Positions 1 through 8,202 of a stretch of DNA of 52,129 bases are shown here, in pieces. Under the pieces are notes generated by a model that was not told where the DNA came from, did no database searches, and was given only the letters and a program-made list of their open reading frames with translations. The position numbers were made by a program, and so were the translations under genes. The DNA is from a virus, in the IMG/VR virus record IMGVR_UViG_3300020469_000065, positions 1-52,129 of that record, one strand, 5' to 3'. Numbering within the stretch: the first letter of the stretch is position 1; each line of letters begins with the position of its first letter.

Positions 1-114
1 ATAAAGGACTTGACGAGAGCAGAAAAAGAAGTTATAATAAAAGAGTTCAAACAAGACAAGGCTCTGATTATACAGCGCTTTGAAGAGACATACGGATTAA
101 GATATGTTGAATAG
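1..114 (+). CDS. 3' end of an unidentified gene
   Basis: The reading frame is open from the first base and stops with TAG at 112-114. The visible 37 residues are charged and probably helical, ending in ETYGLRYVE. The stop overlaps the next gene, which starts at 104, as is usual in this tightly packed genome. Too little is present to assign a function. Confidence 0.6.
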   Translation: MKDLTRAEKEVIIKEFKQDKALIIQRFEETYGLRYVE

Positions 115-514
115 CCTAATGTTGCTTGCTTTTCTCTCGACCGCGAGCGCCGAAGACTTCACAGTCCTCGCAGAAGACCAACCCGCCCCATTCGAGGGCG
201 TTTTGCTTAGCGTGCCTGCTGCCGCAGAAGTGTTGGCAAAGCACGAGGAAGCCAAGTTGAAATGTGATCTTGAAGTAGAGTTTCAACTTGACAAAGCAGC
301 CTCTCAATGCAAACTTGATAAGAAACTTCTTGAAGCACGTATAGCCACGCTTGACCAACAATACACCGAGGTCATAGCACAGAAAGACCTTGTGATTGAT
401 AAACAACAAGCAATTATCAAAAAGCAAGCACCACACCGCAAGTGGCTATGGTTCGCAGGTGGCGTTGTGCTTGGCGGCGCTACTTACTACGGCATCCAGC
501 AGGCGGTTAAATGA
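104..514 (+). CDS. Exported coiled-coil protein with C-terminal membrane anchor
   Basis: This 136-residue protein starts with a hydrophobic stretch followed by STASA-ED, a good signal peptidase I site. Residues about 45-110 are charged and predicted helical (many K, E, Q and A), and residues about 114-130 form one transmembrane segment (WLWFAGGVVLGG). There is no lipobox cysteine, so it is not a typical unimolecular spanin. A periplasmic helix tethered at the C-terminus would still suit an envelope or lysis role, and no other spanin candidate is visible. That role is inference. The start overlaps the upstream gene by 11 bases and the stop overlaps the next start (ATGA). Confidence 0.65.
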   Translation: MLNSLMLLAFLSTASAEDFTVLAEDQPAPFEGVLLSVPAAAEVLAKHEEAKLKCDLEVEFQLDKAASQCKLDKKLLEARIATLDQQYTEVIAQKDLVIDKQQAIIKKQAPHRKWLWFAGGVVLGGATYYGIQQAVK

Positions 515-891
515 GCAAAGACCCAGACTACATTGTCAAAGTAGAGCAAGCCATCGCTAAGAAGTATGGCGAAGAGACAATCCAGAACCCCAAAGCAGAA
601 TGGGACGAGAACAAAGAGAAAGTCTATCTGGAACAGATGCGAGATCTCTACAAGAAACAAAAGAAAAACGACGAAGCCAACGATAAAGTAGAACTAAATG
701 GAATAAAGGTTTCAAGAAAACTACTTAATAGGGAATCCAAGACAGGTTGTCCTGTTTGTGGTGCCTTCTCGCATTCTACCCGTGATGACGTATCGCTCGT
801 AAAGTTTGACTGCTGCTACAAGTGTTATATCAAATGGGTCGAAGGAAGAGAGGAAAGATGGCAACAAGGATGGCGACCAAATGAAAGCTGA
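511..891 (+). CDS. Hypothetical protein with C-terminal zinc-binding motif
   Basis: The 126-residue protein has a charged N-terminal half, probably helical. It then has a four-cysteine motif: CPVCG at about 80-84 and CCYKC about 20 residues later. The end, IKWVEGREERW, is rich in aromatic and charged residues. The cysteines suggest a zinc ribbon or treble clef. I recognise the VEGREERW-GWRP ending as recurring in marine phage proteins of unknown function, from memory and without a search. It is translationally coupled to the upstream gene through ATGA and overlaps the next start by 11 bases. Confidence 0.7.
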   Translation: MSKDPDYIVKVEQAIAKKYGEETIQNPKAEWDENKEKVYLEQMRDLYKKQKKNDEANDKVELNGIKVSRKLLNRESKTGCPVCGAFSHSTRDDVSLVKFDCCYKCYIKWVEGREERWQQGWRPNES

Positions 892-1291
892 AGACTTAAG
901 AGAATTAATCAGAGAAGTTTTAAAAGAAGAGATAGGGCAAACAAGAACCAATGATGAGATTTATCAAGAGTTGGTTGATGAATTAAATAAGGTTAAAAAT
1001 GACCCCGGTGCGAAAGAACTTATGTTATCAACCTTGGATGCGCTAAAAGCTGAAAAGCAAGTGAGCGAAAGACAACACATGATGGGCGGTATAGAAGACG
1101 ATGGGCACGAAGTCCACATGGCGCTATCAGATTTACACAAACTTCAAAAATATGCGCCACAGGTGGCTGACTTGGCATCACAATACTCTGACCTACCCGG
1201 CTGGGTTCAATCAAAGATTACTCTAGCTGCTGACTATTTAGGGAAAGTTTACCACTATTTAGATGGCAAGCAACACAAAGGAATGGAATAA
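881..1291 (+). CDS. Putative internal head protein with capsid-targeting-like N-terminus
   Basis: I chose ATG 881 rather than the in-frame start at 806. It avoids a long overlap with the upstream gene, has AGGA about 10 bases upstream, and gives the N-terminus MKAEDLRELIREVLKEE. That amphipathic helix with I-R-E matches the pattern seen at the start of several other proteins here and the [IL]xE cleavage consensus of T4 gp21-type proteases. The rest (136 residues in all) is mostly charged helix with a region rich in H and M (HMMGGIEDDGHEVHMAL). No enzymatic motif is visible. A packaged head protein cleaved during maturation is inferred. Confidence 0.65.
   Translation: MKAEDLRELIREVLKEEIGQTRTNDEIYQELVDELNKVKNDPGAKELMLSTLDALKAEKQVSERQHMMGGIEDDGHEVHMALSDLHKLQKYAPQVADLASQYSDLPGWVQSKITLAADYLGKVYHYLDGKQHKGME
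1233..1261 (+). promoter_or_regulatory. Two ACTATTTA boxes, possible late promoters
   Basis: ACTATTTA occurs at 1233-1240 and 1254-1261, the second about 29 bases before the ATG at 1291. It is the same box found between genes ahead of most structural units. Here both copies lie inside coding sequence, so chance is possible, but two copies 21 bases apart just upstream of the terminase group is suggestive. Confidence 0.35.
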
Positions 1292-1839
1292 TGGCTACAG
1301 TTTACGAAATCGTTCAGGGCTTATCACAAGCCGCAGCAAACGCCTACGACGGCGCAATGACCGAAGATGGCGAGCCCATCAAGGCAGGTCTAAAGAGAGA
1401 AGAGGGTGATCCCCTTGTTGATAAGAGAGTTATGGATGGATTCAATGTCAAGTTTCATGGCAACATAATGCGCCTTTCTTACATGTCAGAGGTCACTCTT
1501 AAAGAAGTTTACGCTAATGGTTTCGAGTCTGATGTCGAATCACAGATGGCTGAGATTGTCAAGTTTCTTAAGAAGGAAGCCCGCAAGATTACTGGCTCCA
1601 CTGTCAAGCTTACTAAAGAGGGCGAGATTGACATCCGTGTCGAGAACTCCTCAAGAGTCCGCTCTTGGGTTACAGCCGTTATGGAATATAAAGTTGGTGG
1701 CATGGAAGAAGCTGCTATCGTTGGCGAAGCAACCGAAGACAAGCTTGCTGCTGGTTGGCAAAAGTTTATGTCGCAGGGTGGTTATGGTACTCGCCCACCT
1801 AACGATAAGAGACCAAAAAATTCAGGAGAAAAGAAATGA
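1291..1839 (+). CDS. Conserved-looking hypothetical protein upstream of terminase
   Basis: The 182-residue protein begins MATVYEIVQGLSQAAANAYDG. It has a mixed alpha/beta middle (about residues 40-140) and a disordered basic tail ending NDKRPKNSGEKK. I do not recognise a functional domain. Proteins with this N-terminus sit near packaging genes in other marine T4-like phages, to my recollection. The ATG overlaps the stop of the upstream gene, and its own stop overlaps the start of the next (ATGA). A virion or packaging role is inferred from position only. Confidence 0.75.
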   Translation: MATVYEIVQGLSQAAANAYDGAMTEDGEPIKAGLKREEGDPLVDKRVMDGFNVKFHGNIMRLSYMSEVTLKEVYANGFESDVESQMAEIVKFLKKEARKITGSTVKLTKEGEIDIRVENSSRVRSWVTAVMEYKVGGMEEAAIVGEATEDKLAAGWQKFMSQGGYGTRPPNDKRPKNSGEKK

Positions 1840-2150
1840 AAATAACAAAGGCTAGATTAAAGCAGATCATCAAAGAAGAATATGAAACAATGATGGGCTC
1901 TGATATTGAGAACATTTCAGATGAAGATGTCTTAGGTACAGACACCCCGCAGTATGAAACAGACGATCCAGTAATGAAATTAATGGATAAATTGGCTGCT
2001 AGAATTAAACTAGATAGGATGTCGCCAGAAGAACTGGATGCTCTTGCCGGTGGAGATATGGAGGTTAGAGCCCTTATTGATAAAATCATGGGCAGCGAGC
2101 TTTATAGCCCCCAAGCTGTTAATGATCTTGCGGCAATGTTCAAAAAGTGA
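1836..2150 (+). CDS. Small acidic protein with capsid-targeting-like N-terminus
   Basis: The 104-residue protein opens with ITKARLKQIIKEEYETM, a basic amphipathic helix containing I-K-E, followed by a strongly acidic segment (DIENISDEDVLG) and helices rich in D, E and M. The opening resembles those of the proteins at 881, 8195 and 42395 and fits the [IL]xE site of a gp21-type protease. Its position just before the terminase gene is where small terminase genes often lie. It has no visible DNA-binding motif, so I do not call it terS. The start is coupled to the upstream gene with GGAG 8-10 bases before it. Confidence 0.65.
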   Translation: MKITKARLKQIIKEEYETMMGSDIENISDEDVLGTDTPQYETDDPVMKLMDKLAARIKLDRMSPEELDALAGGDMEVRALIDKIMGSELYSPQAVNDLAAMFKK

Positions 2151-2153
2151 TGA

Positions 2154-3734
2154 ATGCCAAGATTAACGAAAAAGCAAATACTCAAAGAAATTGTTAAGTG
2201 TGGTAAAGACCCCTCCTACTTTCTAAAAAACTATGCCCGTATCTCTCACCCGATGCACGGGCTTATGTTGTTTAAGACCTATGATTATCAGGATCAGTTA
2301 CTAAAAGACTTTAACGACTACCGCTTCAATGTTATCAACAAAGGTCGCCAGCTAGGCATCTCAACGATTACGGCTGGCTACATTGTCTGGATGATGCTGT
2401 TTCACCGCGACAAAGCCATTCTTGTTATGGCAACCAAGTTTGAAACAGCAGGCAACTTGGTCCGCAAAGTTAAAAACATTATGAAGAACCTTCCTGACTG
2501 GATCAGGATAGCAAGTATCACAACCGACAACCGCACATCTTTTGAGTTGTCCAATGGCTCTTCTATCAAAGCTGCTTCTACCTCTGGTGATGCTGGTCGT
2601 TCCGAAGCCCTGTCGCTACTTGTTCTTGACGAGGCTGCGCACATTGAGGGTCTTGAAGATCTTTGGACCGGTCTGTATCCAACGCTATCAACTGGTGGTC
2701 GTTGCATCGCCATCTCTACGCCAAACGGCGTCGGTAACTGGTTTCATAAAACCTGTACAGGTGCTGAGAGTAACGACAACAATTTTTACCTTACAACCCT
2801 TATGTGGGATGTTCACCCTGATAGGGACGAAGAGTGGTTTAAGAAAGAAACCAAAAACATGTCTCGCCGACAAATTGCCCAGGAATTGGAGTGCAACTTC
2901 AATACTTCTGGCGAGACTGTAATCGATCCAGACAATATGGAATGGATTATGTCTAACATCCGAGAACCAAAGCACAAGACAGGCTTTGACAGAAACTTCT
3001 GGATCTGGGAAGAGCACGACCCAAGTTGTAATTATCTTCTTGCGGCAGATGTGGCAAGAGGCGATGGTGCTGATAGTTCCACATTTCACATTCTTAAACT
3101 TGAAACAATGGAGATTGTGAGTGAATACATGGGTAAGCCAACACCAGATCTCTATGCCAATATGTTAAACCAAGTTGGAAGAGAATACGGCAACTGTATG
3201 ATGGTTATAGAAAATAACTCTATTGGATACACTGTCATTGATAAGCTTGTAGAGTATGCTTATCCAAATTTGTATTATTCAATTAAATCCACACATGAAT
3301 ACATAGACCAGCATCTAGGCGAGCATCGTACAGGCGCCATCGCCGGTTTCTCAACTACAAGCAAGACCAGACCCTTGATTGTTGCCAAGTTAGAAGAGTT
3401 TGTTCGCAACAAACTAGTTAAGACGTATTCTTCACGTTTGGCAAACGAATTTCGTACTTTTATTTGGTACAACGGAAAGCCACAAGCCATGAGAGGCTAC
3501 AACGATGACTTGGTGATGGCTCTTGCGATTTGTTGTTGGGTTCGTGACACAGCCCTACAAACAAGCGCCCGAGATTTAAACTATCAAAAAGCTTTCGTTG
3601 ATGCGATAATGACTTCCAGAACTACCCTAAATACACAGATAAAAGGACAAATTGGCTACACGGGTGAAGATAATACTAGTAAAATGAACGAAGCAAAAAA
3701 TCTATATTCACAATATATGTGGATAATTAAGTGA
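2154..3734 (+). CDS. terL: Terminase large subunit (gp17-like)
   Basis: This 526-residue protein is the ATPase-nuclease motor that packages DNA into the prohead. The N-terminal ATPase domain has the deviant Walker A GRQLGIST (residues 64-71, compare SRQLGKTT in T4 gp17) and Walker B LLVLDEAAH (155-163). The C-terminal RNase H-like nuclease has its acidic residues in AADVARGDG (D299), VIENN (E353) and NDDLVMA (D451/D452). The P-loop lysine is replaced by isoleucine, with a lysine just upstream (NKGRQ); this variant is common in phage terminases. The portal gene follows directly. Confidence 0.96.
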   Translation: MPRLTKKQILKEIVKCGKDPSYFLKNYARISHPMHGLMLFKTYDYQDQLLKDFNDYRFNVINKGRQLGISTITAGYIVWMMLFHRDKAILVMATKFETAGNLVRKVKNIMKNLPDWIRIASITTDNRTSFELSNGSSIKAASTSGDAGRSEALSLLVLDEAAHIEGLEDLWTGLYPTLSTGGRCIAISTPNGVGNWFHKTCTGAESNDNNFYLTTLMWDVHPDRDEEWFKKETKNMSRRQIAQELECNFNTSGETVIDPDNMEWIMSNIREPKHKTGFDRNFWIWEEHDPSCNYLLAADVARGDGADSSTFHILKLETMEIVSEYMGKPTPDLYANMLNQVGREYGNCMMVIENNSIGYTVIDKLVEYAYPNLYYSIKSTHEYIDQHLGEHRTGAIAGFSTTSKTRPLIVAKLEEFVRNKLVKTYSSRLANEFRTFIWYNGKPQAMRGYNDDLVMALAICCWVRDTALQTSARDLNYQKAFVDAIMTSRTTLNTQIKGQIGYTGEDNTSKMNEAKNLYSQYMWIIK

Positions 3735-3741
3735 GAAAATA

Positions 3742-5769
3742 ATGGCACCCAAAAATCCAAAGCAAGGCAAAAACCCCGCAAATAGAGATTCGCAATTATT
3801 CCGCGCTCTTACGAGGTTGTTCTCTGGTCCAATTATCAGTTATCGATCTGAGTCTGGTCGTAAGATACGCAGACAGCATCTCGACAAGTATTCTACAAGA
3901 TTCAAGTCTGCGTCAGGGCAGCAATTTAAAAAGCAATCTTATAACCCGCTTGACACTATCGCAGCAAACGCAATTGCCAACCAACGTAGATCAGAGCGAT
4001 ACATTGACTTTGACCAGATGGAGTACATGCCAGAGTTAGCATCTGCGCTTGACATCTACGCAGACGAAATGACCACATTTTCTGCTCTCTCGCCAATGCT
4101 TAACATTAAGTGCCGCAACGATGAAATCAAGGCTGTCCTTAACATACTTTATCACAACGTTATGAATATAGAGCACAACCTCTTTGGTTGGTGCCGCACG
4201 ATGTGTAAATATGGTGACTTCATTCTTTATCTTGACATTGATGACGAGATGGGTGTCCAATCTACGATCGCAATTCCTCTACAAGAGATAGAGAGATTAG
4301 AAGGTCTTGACGCGACAAACCCTAATTATGTTCAGTATCAGTGGAACTCTGCTGGGATGACATTTGAGAACTGGCAGATTGCCCACTTCCGTATCCTCGG
4401 TAATGACAAGTATTCGCCATACGGCACCTCTGTTCTTGAACCTGCTCGTCGTATCTGGCGCCAGCTTACCCTAATGGAAGACGCAATGATGGCTTACCGC
4501 ATTGTTCGTTCATCCGAGAGAAAGGTATTCAAGATTGACGTTGGTGCTATTCCGCCCCAAGAAGTTGAACAGTACATGCAGAAGATTGTCACTCAATTGA
4601 AGCGTCACACAATTGTCGATAAAGATACTGGTCGTATCGATCTTCGTTATAACCCACTCTCCATCGAAGAGGATTACTACATTCCTGTTCGCGCTGGTTC
4701 TGTCACCGATATCCAGAATCTTGGTGCTGGGCAGAACACAACCGCAATTGATGACATTAAATACCTACGCGATAAGATGTTCTCTGCGATTAAAATTCCC
4801 CAAGCATACCTTACGATGGGCGAAGGCGCACAGGAAGACAAGACCACTCTTGCGACAAAAGATATTCGCTTTGCCCGTACTATTCAGCGACTCCAGCGCT
4901 CCATTCTTCATGAGTTGGAGAAGGTCGGCATCATTCACCTTTACACTCTTGGTTATAGAGGAGAAGATCTTATAAACTTCAAACTCTCTCTCAATAACCC
5001 AAGTAAGATTGCCGAACTTCAAGAACTTGAGCACTGGAAGAACAAGTTTGATATTGCTGCTTCGGCAACTGAGGGATACTTCTCTCGTCGCTGGGTTGCC
5101 GACAATATCTTTGGTATGTCTCATGAAGAGTTCCTTCGCAACCAACGAGAACAATTTTACGATCGCAAGCACGACACCGCTCTTGAAGGAGTTGCTGAAG
5201 CTGCTGCTGGTGAAGCCGCCGGCGGTGGTGGCGGACTTGATCTCGGCGGGGAAGACGGAGGGCTTGACCTCGGTGGTGAAGAGGGCGGCGGGGAACTCGA
5301 CCTTGGGGGTGACGAAGGCGGTGGTGGTGAACCTGCTGCTGGCGAAGGCGGCGGCGAAGAAAGCGCTCTCCTGGCAGCGCCTCCTGGCTCCCGCGATTCA
5401 CCACGGCTCGCCAAGTCTCTTGGTAAGCGCGCGAGGACTGGAAAAAAATATACCACGCGCGGTGCCAAAGGAAAAATTCACCAAAGGGTGGCGGTAGACG
5501 GACGCAAGAGCAAAGGACCCCGCTCTAGAAGTTATGCTCGCATCGCGACTCCCGAAATGAACACCTACAGAACAAACAACCTTGGGGGCTCAGAGTTAAG
5601 ATCTCTTTCAAGGGGAACTTCTTTGGCACGGGGTATTTATGAAGAACAAGACCCTATTTATCTAAGAGAAGAAGAGGAAGAGATTGCTCTTCTTGAGGTA
5701 AATAACTCTGTTAAGTTCTTGCTTGAATCACTAGAGACCAAAGTTACGGAGAACAATGATGAAGAATAA
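3742..5769 (+). CDS. Portal protein (gp20-like) with long charged C-terminal extension
   Basis: The portal forms the dodecameric ring at the head vertex where DNA enters and the tail attaches. Residues 1 to about 490 match the gp20 family (YNPLDTIAANAIANQRRSERY, MPELASALDIYADEMT, IPQAYLTMGEGAQEDKTTLA). At 675 residues it is well over the T4 length of 524. The extra part is a Gly/Asp/Glu-rich repeat (about 493-545, three copies of LDLGG), a very basic segment (about 550-610) and an acidic tail ending EEEEEIALL. The LDLGG element recurs in the scaffold protein at 16416. The stop overlaps the next start. Confidence 0.95.
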   Translation: MAPKNPKQGKNPANRDSQLFRALTRLFSGPIISYRSESGRKIRRQHLDKYSTRFKSASGQQFKKQSYNPLDTIAANAIANQRRSERYIDFDQMEYMPELASALDIYADEMTTFSALSPMLNIKCRNDEIKAVLNILYHNVMNIEHNLFGWCRTMCKYGDFILYLDIDDEMGVQSTIAIPLQEIERLEGLDATNPNYVQYQWNSAGMTFENWQIAHFRILGNDKYSPYGTSVLEPARRIWRQLTLMEDAMMAYRIVRSSERKVFKIDVGAIPPQEVEQYMQKIVTQLKRHTIVDKDTGRIDLRYNPLSIEEDYYIPVRAGSVTDIQNLGAGQNTTAIDDIKYLRDKMFSAIKIPQAYLTMGEGAQEDKTTLATKDIRFARTIQRLQRSILHELEKVGIIHLYTLGYRGEDLINFKLSLNNPSKIAELQELEHWKNKFDIAASATEGYFSRRWVADNIFGMSHEEFLRNQREQFYDRKHDTALEGVAEAAAGEAAGGGGGLDLGGEDGGLDLGGEEGGGELDLGGDEGGGGEPAAGEGGGEESALLAAPPGSRDSPRLAKSLGKRARTGKKYTTRGAKGKIHQRVAVDGRKSKGPRSRSYARIATPEMNTYRTNNLGGSELRSLSRGTSLARGIYEEQDPIYLREEEEEIALLEVNNSVKFLLESLETKVTENNDEE

Positions 5770-6589
5770 GCACAATAAAAAGAGAAATACAGCGTTTGTA
5801 TTTGAAGCCCTTGCTCGTGAAGCAACTGTTGCTATCATTAAAGGTGACACAGAACGAAAAGCCAAAGTGATCTCTATTGTCCGCAAACATTTTACAGGAG
5901 ACTCACTACTCAAGAAAGACCTTGAATGCTACCGCTCTTTGTACGAAAATCAAAACCTAGACGAAACCACTAGCAAAAAAATTGTAGAGGCTGTGTTGGC
6001 TGCTAAGCGTCTTATTGACCCCGATGGATTGTTTAAGCAACAAACCGAAGTCATCAATGACATCAATAAAGAACTTAGCCCCCAGACCTTCAATAACTTT
6101 GTTCCAAACTATAAATCTCTTGCGACCATTGCAAAGATGTTTAACACTAACTCACCCAAGCAATCAGTAATGCTTGAGGGCAGGATTATTGAAGGGATGG
6201 TTAGTGACACTAAGACATCAAGCTTAGAACCAATGGATAGCATAACTTTTAGAACTTTTACCAAGAAGTTTAATCAAAAGTACAGCGATACATTAATGCA
6301 AGAACAAAAAGAATTATTAAACCAGTACATCTCTTCATTTTCAAACGAAGAGTTAGAATTAAAAATTTATCTCAACCGTGAACTCGGCAGATTGAAGGAA
6401 TCATTAGAGAAAGCAACAGAGGTAGAAGAGGTTGCCGGCGATGAAGAGATGATCAATAAAACGAAGTTAGTCAAGGAACGCCTTGAAAATCTGTCAAGTG
6501 AAACCACTCTAACAGAAACAACCCTCTTCACTATTTTAAAGACCCAAGAACTTGTAAAGGAAATCTACGACGATGGCAGTAACAGTTAG
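5756..6589 (+). CDS. Hypothetical protein between portal and protease
   Basis: The 277-residue, mostly helical protein begins KHNKKRNTAFVFEALAREATVAI and ends with a leucine- and glutamate-rich helix. Two adjacent ATGs (5756, 5759) are possible starts; GGAG at 5748 is better spaced for the second. In T4 the genes between portal and protease encode prohead core proteins (gp67, gp68), but I see no sequence match to those. A head assembly role is inferred from position. It overlaps the portal gene by 14 bases and the next gene by 17. Confidence 0.8.
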   Translation: MMKNKHNKKRNTAFVFEALAREATVAIIKGDTERKAKVISIVRKHFTGDSLLKKDLECYRSLYENQNLDETTSKKIVEAVLAAKRLIDPDGLFKQQTEVINDINKELSPQTFNNFVPNYKSLATIAKMFNTNSPKQSVMLEGRIIEGMVSDTKTSSLEPMDSITFRTFTKKFNQKYSDTLMQEQKELLNQYISSFSNEELELKIYLNRELGRLKESLEKATEVEEVAGDEEMINKTKLVKERLENLSSETTLTETTLFTILKTQELVKEIYDDGSNS

Positions 6590-7145
6590 AATTGTTCCAG
6601 TACCAGAGCCAGTCAAGGTCACTATTAAGCCAAAGACTCCTCCTCCTACCGTAACTCTTGAACTAGACATTCGTAAGTCTCTAAGTGGCGATCTTATGAT
6701 CTTTGACCACGGAGACATTGACATAGTGCTTTCTGGGAAAGACAAGAAAGTTACTGCGTTTCCCAAGCAAACAATGACCGACTTCACATACGGCGCGCAG
6801 AACCGCCTGTTTAATCATCTTGCGCGCAAAGGCATCGTCATTCCTGAGTCTATCCAGGGCGCTTCATTCTACGGAGCGATGGAGGCGCAGTTACAGGAAT
6901 CTGCTGATGGTAAACTCAATGCAGCCAAGTTTGCGCTCGTGAGCATAGAAAAATTTATTAAAGAAGAAAAGCCATACTACGACAATGTTGAAGCAACTGT
7001 CGCTGGCGTTGAAGATGAATACACCAACCCAGACAAGACCGACTCTACAGAACTTGGCGAGGTCCCACAGAGGGACGAACAAGGCTCTATCCGAAAGGGC
7101 TATATAAGAGATCCCTATACCTTCTCTTACATGTATACAATTTAG
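6573..7145 (+). CDS. Hypothetical structural-type protein
   Basis: The 190-residue protein has an N-terminal beta-rich, proline- and valine-rich segment (VRIVPVPEPVKVTIKPKTPP), then a globular region with DIDIVLSGKDKKVTAF and a helical part (about 75-140). The acidic linker before the end contains NPDKTDSTEL, and the C-terminus is DPYTFSYMYTI. No known domain is recognised. ACTATTTT lies about 35 bases upstream, one base off the late box. It lies in the head gene run before the protease, so a head role is possible. Confidence 0.75.
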   Translation: MAVTVRIVPVPEPVKVTIKPKTPPPTVTLELDIRKSLSGDLMIFDHGDIDIVLSGKDKKVTAFPKQTMTDFTYGAQNRLFNHLARKGIVIPESIQGASFYGAMEAQLQESADGKLNAAKFALVSIEKFIKEEKPYYDNVEATVAGVEDEYTNPDKTDSTELGEVPQRDEQGSIRKGYIRDPYTFSYMYTI

Positions 7146-7153
7146 GAGAATAC

Positions 7154-7495
7154 ATGGAACTTATACTATTCGTCCTTATAGCCTACGGGCTAACACAAAT
7201 TTTAGTCTATAGCGACATGCCCATAATAAAAAAACTAAGACCTTACAAGGAGTCTTACCGGGGCTACGGCAAGGTTTTTCACTGCCCTATGTGTATGGGC
7301 TTTCATGTCGGCTGGTTTTTGGTCTTGCTTTCTCCTTGGACCGAACTATTTACGTTTGACCCAACTTTGGTTAATGCTTTTATACTTGGCTGTCTTTCAT
7401 CTGCGACCTCATATGTTCTCAATATGGTGTTTTCAGATGATGGAATTCAAATAAGGCACAACTATAAGTATGACAATACCATAGGAGAAGAGTGA
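7154..7495 (+). CDS. Small membrane protein with CxxC-like motif
   Basis: The 113-residue protein has a hydrophobic N-terminus (about 2-18), a central FHCPMCMGFHVGWFL that starts a second membrane segment, and a third hydrophobic stretch near LVNAFILGCLSSATSYVL. The CPMCMGFHVGW pattern resembles DUF1360-type phage membrane proteins, whose function is unknown. It sits among head genes without obvious connection to them. GGAG lies 8-10 bases upstream of the start. Confidence 0.75.
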   Translation: MELILFVLIAYGLTQILVYSDMPIIKKLRPYKESYRGYGKVFHCPMCMGFHVGWFLVLLSPWTELFTFDPTLVNAFILGCLSSATSYVLNMVFSDDGIQIRHNYKYDNTIGEE

Positions 7496-7560
7496 TGAAC
7501 AACTATCTTACTAAGAAATGGGGCTTACAGCCAGTTCGTCTTTGTTGTAAAGGCTCCTAG
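7495..7560 (+). CDS. Possible 21-residue ORF
   Basis: ATG at 7495 overlaps the upstream stop (TGATG), with GGAG about 8-10 bases before it, and reads 21 codons to TAG (MNNYLTKKWGLQPVRLCCKGS). The start arrangement is as good as that of real genes here. The product has no recognisable feature and may be only a leader or a remnant. Confidence 0.3.
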   Translation: MNNYLTKKWGLQPVRLCCKGS

Positions 7561-7602
7561 CTCACGCGGGTAGCGCCCGCTTCTATCTTTAAGAGAACCA
7601 AA
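7548..7602 (+). other. tRNA-like 5' fragment with GC hairpin in protease leader
   Basis: The stretch around 7552-7585 contains TAGCTCA followed by GGGTAGCGC, arranged like a tRNA D-arm, then CCGCTTCTA, like an anticodon arm with TCT. No anticodon stem closes and there is no T-arm, so it is not a functional tRNA. The same bases form a short hairpin, GCGGG (7566-7570) with CCCGC (7576-7580), about 22 bases upstream of the protease ATG. It may be a decayed tRNA fragment or a chance likeness. Confidence 0.25.
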
Positions 7603-8202
7603 ATGAAACTACTACGAGAATACTACGAACTATGCGATGGGGGAGTCTGCCAAGACCTTCTAACTGAAGATGAAAAGCGCTTTGTCGCAAGCGGTGGCAT
7701 GTATCTTTCCGGCAAACTACAACAAGCCAATACTAAAAATGGTAATGGTAGAGTTTATCCCTTTGAGATCCTTGTTCGCGAGGTCGAGAACTACAAGAAG
7801 TTGGTAAAAGAAAGCAGGGCGCTTGGAGAGTTGGATCACCCAGATGATTCAGTTATAAATCTCAAGAACGCCTCTCACCTTGTCACTTCTATTTGGATGG
7901 ACGGCGATACGGTCATGGGCAAGGTTAAAGTCCTTGACACTCCATCAGGCAAGGTTCTTAAATCTCTCGTAGAGTCAGGTGTTAAGCTTGGCATTTCTTC
8001 TCGTGGTATGGGTTCGGTAGAAAACAGAAATGGACAGACGGTTGTTCAAGATGACTTTCAGTTAATTTGTTTTGACTTCGTTTCGGAGCCTTCAACACCA
8101 GAAGCATTTATGGTGAAAGAAGGAAAAGAATACACTAACCAAGTATTTACCAAAGCTGATCGCATAAACAGATTATTAAATGAGGTATTAAAAGATGAAT
8201 AA
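7603..8202 (+). CDS. Prohead core protease (gp21-like)
   Basis: The 199-residue serine protease cleaves scaffold, capsid and internal head proteins after [IL]xE during head maturation. The T4 gp21 family signature is clear: ALGELDHPDD with the catalytic His at 79, KLGISSRGMGS with the nucleophile Ser in ISSRG (131-135), and the FDFVSEPSTPEAFM segment (158-170). N-terminal residues 33-53 (MYLSGKLQQANTKNGNGRVYP) are also typical. It is followed by two genes whose products carry probable cleavage sites for it. The start at 7603 is preceded by a weak AAGAG. Confidence 0.93.
   Translation: MKLLREYYELCDGGVCQDLLTEDEKRFVASGGMYLSGKLQQANTKNGNGRVYPFEILVREVENYKKLVKESRALGELDHPDDSVINLKNASHLVTSIWMDGDTVMGKVKVLDTPSGKVLKSLVESGVKLGISSRGMGSVENRNGQTVVQDDFQLICFDFVSEPSTPEAFMVKEGKEYTNQVFTKADRINRLLNEVLKDE

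Noticed and set aside
5157-5468. Proline/serine-rich minus-strand frame opposite the portal tail
   Set aside because: It mirrors the GGC/GGT/GAA repeats of the portal extension and has no start signals.
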